Positions 58,551 to 64,000 of a stretch of DNA of 64,000 nucleotides are shown piece by piece. This DNA comes from Hyphomicrobiales bacterium. GTDB taxonomy: Bacteria; Pseudomonadota; Alphaproteobacteria; Rhizobiales; NORP267. The stretch covers positions 120,225 to 184,224 of the forward strand of contig JAJFHA010000017.1 of the NCBI GenBank assembly GCA_021775875.1. The letters are read 5' to 3'. Every line of letters begins with the position of its first letter. Position 1 is the first letter of the stretch. The notes under the pieces were generated by a model. That model searched no databases. It was given only the letters and a program-made list of their open reading frames with translations, and was not told where the DNA came from. Both the position numbers and the translations under genes were made by a program.

Positions 58551-59483
58551 ATGTCATCAGGCAAAAACTACAAAAAAGTCGCCTATTATCCGGGTTGTGC
58601 CCTTGAAGGCACGGCGCAGGCTTACGACCGCTCCACAAAGGAAGTTGGCAAGGCGCTCGGATTGGAACTGGAAGAGGTCAAGAACTGGAATTGCTGCGGG
58701 GCGATGGAGGTTAAAAACATCGATCCGAAAATCCAGACCTATCTGTCGTCTCGGGTCATGTCGATCGCTGCTAACGAGATGGGCCATGACGTGGTCATGG
58801 CACCGTGCAACGGCTGTTATCACAATCTCAAAAAAGCTGAATATGATCTGCAAAACGATCAGGAATCCCGCAAAGTGGTCGACCGGATTTCAACCAAAGC
58901 CGGCCACGATACCTATCAGGCAGGCCAGGTCGAGACCATCCATGCCCTCGACTGGATCAGGGACGAAATTGGCGAAGAAGGTTTGCGGGAACGCACAAAA
59001 GGCGCTTTGAAAGGCCTCAAGGTCGCCAATTATTATGGCTGCATGTATACCCGCCCCCGGCATATTTTCCCGGAAAAGGATCAGGGCGAAGGGTCTGAAT
59101 CAACCCTGACCCCGCATTTCATGGATGACCTGTTGGCAGCGGCCGGGGCCGAGAATGTAGACTTCCCCCTAAAAACCGCTTGTTGCGGTGGCGCCCATAC
59201 CCTGTCTGATTCAGATACCTCCACTTTGCTGGTGACAAACATTTTGAAAGCCGCAGAAGCGTCAGGTGCCGAGGTAATCGCGACCGAATGCCCGACCTGT
59301 CATAGCGGATTGGAAATGCATCAGATCCGTGCTGAAAAGAACTTCGGCTATAAGTCCAATGTCAAGATCGTTTATTTCACCCAATTGCTCGGTCTCGCGC
59401 TTGGCTTGAAGCCCAAGGCCGTGGGCCTGCATGAAAATATTTCGAATTCCACCGACCTGCTGCGCGAAAAGGGGATCGCGTGA
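58551..59483 (+). CDS. shdrB2: sHdrB2, CCG-domain subunit
   Basis: 310 residues with two complete CCG domains: Cys in YYPGCALEG, NCCGAMEV, CNGC, and Cys in NYYGCMYTR, CCGGAHTL, CPTC. Each pattern (Cys, then CC, then CxxC) binds the non-cubane cluster of HdrB, where the disulfide chemistry happens. Together with sHdrB1 it is a likely catalytic subunit. The stop overlaps the next start as GTGA. Confidence 0.95.
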   Translation: MSSGKNYKKVAYYPGCALEGTAQAYDRSTKEVGKALGLELEEVKNWNCCGAMEVKNIDPKIQTYLSSRVMSIAANEMGHDVVMAPCNGCYHNLKKAEYDLQNDQESRKVVDRISTKAGHDTYQAGQVETIHALDWIRDEIGEEGLRERTKGALKGLKVANYYGCMYTRPRHIFPEKDQGEGSESTLTPHFMDDLLAAAGAENVDFPLKTACCGGAHTLSDSDTSTLLVTNILKAAEASGAEVIATECPTCHSGLEMHQIRAEKNFGYKSNVKIVYFTQLLGLALGLKPKAVGLHENISNSTDLLREKGIA

Positions 59484-59896
59484 GGAACATGGAAAATGTC
59501 GGCACCAGGCTTGCGGACCTTCCGGACAATTTTGATGCCAGCCAGAAAGCAGGTTTGATGCTGGAGGCCGGTGAACAGGTGCTTGAATTCTGGAACAGCG
59601 CCAAAGGTTTTGAGCCGACACAATCCCGCAAGGAAGGTTTTCGTCTGCTAGCACTCCATCGTCAGGGCGCCAAGGGCGACCCGAGTTTCAATGCCTGCCG
59701 CGAAACCTGCCGCGAACTTGTTTATCATTTTAACCTGGTAACAATGGAACCCGACCACGCAGATACGGAAAAGCGCGTCGAAATGATGCGGCTTGTTGCC
59801 ATGCACCTGTATTTATTTGTAAATGGGAAGATGCAGGTCGAAGGTCTGGGCGAATTTTGTTGTTCGTCACGCGGCATTCGCCAGGAAGCCGGTTAA
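59480..59896 (+). CDS. Conserved small protein between shdrB2 and lbpA
   Basis: 138 residues from a GTG at 59480 (AGGGG upstream, overlapping the shdrB2 stop), or 135 from the ATG at 59489. Helical; it contains SFNACRETCRELVYHFNL and GEFCCSSRGIRQEAG, so two cysteine pairs (CxxxC and CC). Hypothetical genes at this place occur in other shdr clusters. No function is assigned; it could bind a metal, iron-sulfur cluster or zinc, or assist LbpA. Confidence 0.8.
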   Translation: MRNMENVGTRLADLPDNFDASQKAGLMLEAGEQVLEFWNSAKGFEPTQSRKEGFRLLALHRQGAKGDPSFNACRETCRELVYHFNLVTMEPDHADTEKRVEMMRLVAMHLYLFVNGKMQVEGLGEFCCSSRGIRQEAG

Positions 59897-59924
59897 ACCC
59901 GGTATAATTTGAGGAACCAGAGCC

Positions 59925-60365
59925 ATGCCGACAGTCAGAGGGTGTCATTTACCGGACGATCTTTTGTATGACGTAGAAAATCACATCTGGTTTCGTGAAA
60001 CCGGCGACGGCAATGTCAAATTGGGTATGACCGCAATAGCAACCGCCATGGCCGGGCAATTGGTAGCTTTTACACCAAAGAAAATTGGTCGTTCAGTCAA
60101 GGAAGGCCGTTCTTGCGCGACCGTTGAATCCGGTAAATGGGTAGGCCCTGCAAAATCCCTTGCAGGTGGTGAGGTAATAGAGGTGAATGATGAACTGGTC
60201 AGCAGTCCAGGTATCGCTAATGATGATCCTTACGATCAGGGCTGGATGGTAATTTTGAAGCCCGAAAACTGGGATGCAGTGAAGCCTTCACTGGTTTTGG
60301 GAAGTGACGTGACCTCTCCGTATGAAGTAAAAATGGATGCAGACGGTTTCGCCGGTTGCGAATAA
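59925..60365 (+). CDS. lbpA: Lipoate-binding protein LbpA (GcvH-like)
   Basis: 146 residues of the GcvH fold. The lipoyl lysine is Lys71 in ATVESGKWVGPAKS. Family features NHIWFRETGDGNVKLGMTAIATAMAGQLV and PYDQGWMVILKPENW are present. It differs from glycine-cleavage H protein in SGKWVGP in place of ESVKAAS. Dedicated carrier of sulfur intermediates for the sHdr complex. No glycine-cleavage genes are in the window. Confidence 0.94.
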   Translation: MPTVRGCHLPDDLLYDVENHIWFRETGDGNVKLGMTAIATAMAGQLVAFTPKKIGRSVKEGRSCATVESGKWVGPAKSLAGGEVIEVNDELVSSPGIANDDPYDQGWMVILKPENWDAVKPSLVLGSDVTSPYEVKMDADGFAGCE

Positions 60366-60391
60366 TTGGTGCCAGCAATTGATTTGCATTC

Positions 60392-60416
60392 CCAGAACGG
60401 GCATTAGAGGTTCTGG
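60392..60416. promoter_or_regulatory. Inverted repeat upstream of the ArsR-type regulator
   Basis: CCAGAAC at 60392-60398 and GTTCTGG at 60410-60416 form a perfect 7-base dyad with an 11-base spacer, 16 bases before the regulator start. Without a T-run it is not a good terminator. It could be an operator for an ArsR-type dimer. Confidence 0.45.
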
Positions 60417-60432
60417 ATATAGAGGATAATTA

Positions 60433-60759
60433 ATGGATATTGCCCTATTACAGGAAAATGCCACCAAGGCCAGCATGCTTCTTCGAATCATGTCCAACAA
60501 ATGGCGATTGCTGATCCTTTGCCATCTGGCCCAGTCTGAATTGCCTGTCCACGAACTGGAAAAACTGATCGGACTAAGCCAGTCTGCTTTATCGCAGCAT
60601 CTTGCAATTCTTCGTCGGGAAAAGCTTGTTGTAACCCGCCGTCAAGCCCAATCGATCTATTATTCTCTCGACAGTAATGAGGCAGGCGTCATCATGAATG
60701 CCCTCTACGACCTCTATTGTCGGGATGAAGACGTGGTGCTGAAATCAGTCGCCAGCTAG
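60433..60759 (+). CDS. shdrR: ArsR-family sulfur-responsive repressor (sHdrR/SqrR-like)
   Basis: 108 residues with a winged helix (LPVHELEKLIGLSQSALSQHLAILRREKLVVTRRQAQSIYYSL). Only two cysteines are present, Cys30 and Cys96, 66 residues apart, the same distance as the sulfane-sulfur-reactive pair of SqrR (41/107) and the corresponding pair in BigR and sHdrR. Reaction with polysulfide would form an intramolecular polysulfide bridge and relieve DNA binding. Position directly after lbpA supports control of the sulfur genes. Confidence 0.9.
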   Translation: MDIALLQENATKASMLLRIMSNKWRLLILCHLAQSELPVHELEKLIGLSQSALSQHLAILRREKLVVTRRQAQSIYYSLDSNEAGVIMNALYDLYCRDEDVVLKSVAS

Positions 60760-60827
60760 GGTCTGAGTGGGTCCAAGTCATCCGTCATTAACAATCAATA
60801 TATCAAAAATTACAGGGATTTATACCG

Positions 60828-61241
60828 ATGAAAACAATTGAACTGGATACTGACCTGCATATTACCGGGCAAATTACACCCGACGATATCAGGGTCGCCG
60901 CAAAAAAAGGCATCAAGACCATCATCAATGTTCGTCCTGACGGCGAAAAAGAGGGTGATTATATGACTGCCCAGGAAGCCAGCGATATAGCCGGCGAAAG
61001 CGGCATAAATTATTGCCATATCCCGGTTATTCCCGATCAGGTTTCAGATCAGAATGTCGCCGATTTTGGAAAAGTGATGGACGAATTACCTGGTCCCGTT
61101 CTGGCTCATTGCGGTACTGGAAAACGGGTGTCAGTGTTGTGGGCATTATCCAACAATGGGTCTCTGTCGGCAGACGAGCGGATCGAAAAAGCCGCTGAAG
61201 CTGGTCATGATTTATCCGCTCTCAAGCCAAGGCTTGGATAA
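60828..61241 (+). CDS. DUF442 phosphatase-like protein (Blh N-terminal domain family)
   Basis: 137 residues with the cysteine-phosphatase-like loop LAHCGTGKRVSVLW (Cys95; the canonical HCxxGxxR ends in Arg, here Lys-Arg-Val), INVRPDGEKEGDY and INYCHIPVIPDQ. This is the free form of the domain fused N-terminal to the MBL domain in Blh proteins controlled by BigR. A sulfurtransferase role has been proposed for the family. The MBL partner-like protein is at 42893-43780. Confidence 0.87.
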   Translation: MKTIELDTDLHITGQITPDDIRVAAKKGIKTIINVRPDGEKEGDYMTAQEASDIAGESGINYCHIPVIPDQVSDQNVADFGKVMDELPGPVLAHCGTGKRVSVLWALSNNGSLSADERIEKAAEAGHDLSALKPRLG

Positions 61242-61295
61242 GCGTTTAATCAATATTGCAATAAATATTTCCCAAATTAAAAAGGTGATAAACCA

Positions 61296-61964
61296 ATGAC
61301 CGACCTGACCTTGACGGCGGCTGATGGCCATACCCTTGGTGCGTATCGCGCTGACCCGACAGGCGCTCCGCGCGGTGGGATTGTCGTTATCCAGGAAATT
61401 TTTGGCGTCAATTCCCATATCCGGTCGGTCTGCGACCGGTTGGCCGAAGCGGGTTACGTGGCTGTTGCGCCTGCTTTGTTTGATCGCACGGAGCGGAATT
61501 TTCAGTCCGGTTATTCGTCGGAAGAAATTGAGCATGCTCGCTCGTTTATCGCCAACCCCGATTGGGAAGGCTATATGCACGATACCGATGCGGCCCGTGC
61601 AGTCGCGGCGGAAGCCGGCAAAGTCGGCATTATCGGCTTTTGCCTTGGCGGTACGGTAGCGTTTCTGGCGGCAACGCGGTTTGAAGGGTTTGCGGCGTCG
61701 TCCGGGTTTTATGGCGGTGCCATTCAGAAATTTGCCGATGCAGTGCCTCATTGCCCGGTTCAACTACATTACGGCGAACTGGACCAGGGCATCCCCATGA
61801 GCAATGTGGATGAGGTGCGCGCCAAGCGCCCCGAATGCGACATCTATGTCTATGAGGGTGCTGGTCACGGCTTTAATTGCGATGCCCGTGGCAGCTATGA
61901 TCCGGCAGCGGCAAAAAAAGCCTGGGCCCGGTCAATGGATTTGTTCAACCAGCATATTGGATAA
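61296..61964 (+). CDS. Dienelactone hydrolase family protein
   Basis: 222 residues of the alpha/beta hydrolase fold. The nucleophile Cys is in GIIGFCLGGTVAFLAA, the Asp is probably in HYGELDQGIP and the His in GAGHGFNCDARGSY. Starts MTDLTLTAADGHTLGAYRADP. Family members open dienelactones in aromatic degradation, but many homologues have other substrates. Not obviously tied to the sulfur genes. Confidence 0.9.
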   Translation: MTDLTLTAADGHTLGAYRADPTGAPRGGIVVIQEIFGVNSHIRSVCDRLAEAGYVAVAPALFDRTERNFQSGYSSEEIEHARSFIANPDWEGYMHDTDAARAVAAEAGKVGIIGFCLGGTVAFLAATRFEGFAASSGFYGGAIQKFADAVPHCPVQLHYGELDQGIPMSNVDEVRAKRPECDIYVYEGAGHGFNCDARGSYDPAAAKKAWARSMDLFNQHIG

Positions 61965-61991
61965 GCGGGCAGGCAAAAAGCGAGATCCAGG

Positions 61992-62714
61992 ATGAGATTA
62001 TCAGATTTCAAGGCGTTGACATTCGACGTTTACGGCACCTTGATTGATTGGGAAAGCGGCATGATTGCCGGTTTGAAACCCCTGACCGACAAACTGGAAA
62101 CCGAGTTGTCGCGTGATAAAATCCTGCAAGCTCACGCAATTTATGAATCTGCGGCCCAGGCCCAAACCCCGCAGAAAATCTATTCCCGCATTCTGCCCAT
62201 TGTCTACAAACGGTTGGCGGAAGAATGGAATATCTCTGTCGATTGGGACGAATGCCTGACCTATAGTCACTCGGTCGAACACTGGCCCGCCTTTGAAGAC
62301 AGCGCTGCATCGCTGCAATATCTGAAACAGCATTTCAAGCTTGTGGTTTTGTCGAACATCGACAATGACAGCTTTGCCCACAGCAATAAAAAATTGCAGG
62401 TGGAATTCGACGCGGCCTACACAGCGGAAGATGTCGGTTCCTACAAACCAGACCCACGAAATTTCCAGTATATGATCGAAAACCTGCCCCGCATCGGTGT
62501 CGCCAAAGAGCAGATTTTACACACCGCCGAGAGCATGTTTCATGACCATGCCCCGGCCAATCAATTTGGCCTCGCCAATTGCTGGATCTATAGGCGTCAC
62601 GACAAACAGGGCTTTGGCGCCACCATGCATCCCGGCGATATGCCGAAATATGATTTCGTCTTTAACAGCATGGCAGAGCTTGCTGAAGCACATCAAAAAG
62701 AGCTGGCTGGCTAA
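61992..62714 (+). CDS. Haloacid dehalogenase, type II-like (HAD superfamily)
   Basis: 240 residues. Nucleophile Asp in LTFDVYGTLIDWESGM, Ser/Thr motif in LVVLSNIDNDSF, Lys/Asp motifs in VGSYKPDPRNFQYM and ESMFHDHAPANQFGL. The layout fits L-2-haloacid dehalogenases and related HAD hydrolases. Starts 27 bases after the dienelactone hydrolase, probably co-transcribed. Confidence 0.88.
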   Translation: MRLSDFKALTFDVYGTLIDWESGMIAGLKPLTDKLETELSRDKILQAHAIYESAAQAQTPQKIYSRILPIVYKRLAEEWNISVDWDECLTYSHSVEHWPAFEDSAASLQYLKQHFKLVVLSNIDNDSFAHSNKKLQVEFDAAYTAEDVGSYKPDPRNFQYMIENLPRIGVAKEQILHTAESMFHDHAPANQFGLANCWIYRRHDKQGFGATMHPGDMPKYDFVFNSMAELAEAHQKELAG

Positions 62715-63151
62715 GGACTGCTCAGATCATCCGAACCTGATAGCCTCGGCGGTCATCGGGGCTGGCCCACCGTCCGGTCAATTGTCAGGTTTCCATACGG
62801 TCCGGCAGGGCGGTGATATTACCAGTTTCCGCCAGTATTACCCTCAATCCAAAATTCAAACAGGACCAGTAAACCGGGGCCGATCAACATCAGCAAGGAA
62901 ACTATGTGAAAGAGCAGGGAATTCTGATCGGAAACAGGAAAATACCGGTTCAGGCTGCAGATAGTATAAAATGAATGCCAAAATCGTTCTTTTTTCAGAA
63001 CAATTTAATTTGACCAGATAGGAATTTACAATAAATTTTCCTCGTCAAATGGCCCAGTTTTATTGAAATGCCGGAAGTCCGTCATCGGCTTAAGGGTTTT
63101 GAAATTTGATCTTGCTATAACTCATACGATTTTTCCAGTAAGAGTTTGATA
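62715..63151. other. Gene-free stretch before the cadherin-repeat gene
   Basis: About 440 bases without a supported gene; the second half is AT-rich and would hold the promoter of the adhesin gene. I see no repeat or terminator. Confidence 0.4.
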
Positions 63152-64000
63152 GTGACAGACATGTCTGAAAATAAGAATTCGTCAACAAACCGAGCCCAAC
63201 AGAAACAGGTTTCACTATCGAATAGTGCAGACGTCCTTCCAGAAACAGTTCAGTTCCAGTTGCAGAATGGATTGCAGCCGGCCACAGTCAACGCAGAACT
63301 GAGCAATGCTGTTGCTATGGCCTCGGGTATGTCATTGTTCTTTGCTTTCGACCGCGCCGAAGCGGATGCTCAATTTGGAAAAGCCGAAGACCATATTACC
63401 TATAGCCTTGACGACAATGCGGACGGCCAGTTTACAATTGATGCGGATAGCGGTGTCATTGGGCTGTCTGATGAATTTAAAACTGGAACTGAGATCAAGC
63501 ATACGATTGAAGCAAATGCTACTTCTTCAGGCGAATTGGTTGCGACACGGAAATTTCTGATTGAAGTTAACGACGCCAACGAAATATCGGTCTCGGTGAT
63601 ACCTGAAGATAATGATTCTATGGGTGCGGGCCTTGGCGTGACGCAAAGCTCTTTTCTCCCAATAATCGAGACCGAAACCCCAGTTGATATTGAGGCGGCT
63701 GGAATAGTACCGCTCGTAAACGAACCTGAGACCTTGCCCGAGGTTGGTGACCCGTCTTTGCCTCCCACCACATCCCCAGTTATCCAGGAATCGGATGTTG
63801 GCGCGGTATCGGATGTTGATGCCGGTGCCAACGGTGTTGACGAGAATGCTTCGGTTGGTGCGAGTGTTGGTATTACGGCCTCTGCGACAGATGCGGACGG
63901 CACGGACAATGTTACGTATAGCCTGAGCGATGATGCGGGCGGGCTGTTCACGATTGATGGCAATACAGGTATTGTGACGGTTGTGGGCGGTCTCGACCGT
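63152..64000 (+). CDS. Cadherin-repeat surface protein (5' part, cut by window)
   Basis: Open to the window edge: 283 codons from a GTG at 63152 (AAGAG at good spacing) or from the ATG at 63161. Two cadherin-like repeats are visible: DHITYSLDDNADGQFTIDADSGVIGL near residue 90 and NVTYSLSDDAGGLFTIDGNTGIVTVVGGLDR near the end, separated by a Pro/Glu-rich linker (about 155-225). The N-terminal part resembles starts of large calcium-binding RTX/cadherin adhesins, which are secreted by type I systems. The whole gene is probably very long. Confidence 0.82.
   Translation, partial: MTDMSENKNSSTNRAQQKQVSLSNSADVLPETVQFQLQNGLQPATVNAELSNAVAMASGMSLFFAFDRAEADAQFGKAEDHITYSLDDNADGQFTIDADSGVIGLSDEFKTGTEIKHTIEANATSSGELVATRKFLIEVNDANEISVSVIPEDNDSMGAGLGVTQSSFLPIIETETPVDIEAAGIVPLVNEPETLPEVGDPSLPPTTSPVIQESDVGAVSDVDAGANGVDENASVGASVGITASATDADGTDNVTYSLSDDAGGLFTIDGNTGIVTVVGGLDR

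Noticed and set aside
59925..60365. GcvH of the glycine cleavage system
   Set aside because: No gcvT or gcvP beside it; the lipoyl site SGKWVGP and the shdr neighbours indicate LbpA.
60392..60416. Inverted repeat as lbpA terminator
   Set aside because: Seven-base stem with an 11-base loop and no T-run; an operator is more plausible.
62497..62964. Plus-strand reading running from the dehalogenase gene into the gap
   Set aside because: Mostly an out-of-frame reading of the dehalogenase gene; the tail has no family resemblance.

Overview
The window looks like chromosomal DNA from a free-living, probably marine, aerobic alphaproteobacterium. The evidence is the gene neighbourhoods: irr divergent from fabA-fabB-fabI, the dut-coaBC-ubiB-ubiE / mutM-echA-rpsT-dnaA-dnaN-recF-gyrB replication region, a RegB/RegA redox two-component pair and a PHA depolymerase. 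A nearly complete DMSP demethylase (DmdA-type) gene at the left edge points to a marine, organosulfur-using life style. No rRNA, tRNA, CRISPR array or insertion sequence was recognised. Genus-level placement is not possible from sequence reading alone.

Layout. 1-7.9 kb: dmdA (left end cut), fabI, fabB, fabA, irr, an SH3 protein, a 2-hydroxyacid dehydrogenase and an OmpW porin. 8-24 kb: the replication-origin neighbourhood: moeB, dut, coaBC, ubiB, ubiE on the minus strand, then mutM, enoyl-CoA hydratase, rpsT, a candidate oriC, a rhodanese, dnaA, dnaN, recF, gyrB on the plus strand. 23-43 kb: mixed housekeeping and accessory genes: methyltransferase, di-haem cytochrome c, PBP1A, Bcr/CflA transporter, YgjP-type peptidase, PhaZ, RegB/RegA, an acyl-CoA synthetase, a membrane methyltransferase, TPR-sulfotransferase, lytic transglycosylase, a small secreted protein, RecQ, an APC permease.

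42.9-61.2 kb is the highlight: a large sulfur-metabolism island. A persulfide-dioxygenase-like MBL protein, a FadL porin, TusA and DsrE2 lie on the minus strand. An HDAC-family amidohydrolase then opens a long plus-strand run: lipS1, lipT, lipS2, sLpl(AB) (assembly of lipoate on a dedicated carrier), a glutamine-amidotransferase-like protein without its catalytic cysteine, DsrE3C, shdrC1-B1-A-H-C2-B2, a small cysteine-containing protein, lbpA, an ArsR repressor with the SqrR/sHdrR-type cysteine pair, and a DUF442 phosphatase-like protein. This is the sulfur-oxidising heterodisulfide-reductase-like (sHdr-LbpA) system. In the known model TusA/DsrE proteins pass sulfane sulfur to lipoate on LbpA, the sHdr complex oxidises it to sulfite, and the ArsR protein releases the operon when reactive sulfur appears. 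DmdA in the same region suggests (inference) that sulfur from DMSP via methanethiol could feed it.

61.3-64 kb: dienelactone hydrolase, a type II haloacid dehalogenase, a gene-free stretch, then the start of a cadherin-repeat surface protein that runs off the right end. The parts of the island least explained by current knowledge are the amidotransferase-like protein, the HDAC-family enzyme beside the lipoate genes, sHdrH and the 138-residue protein before lbpA.
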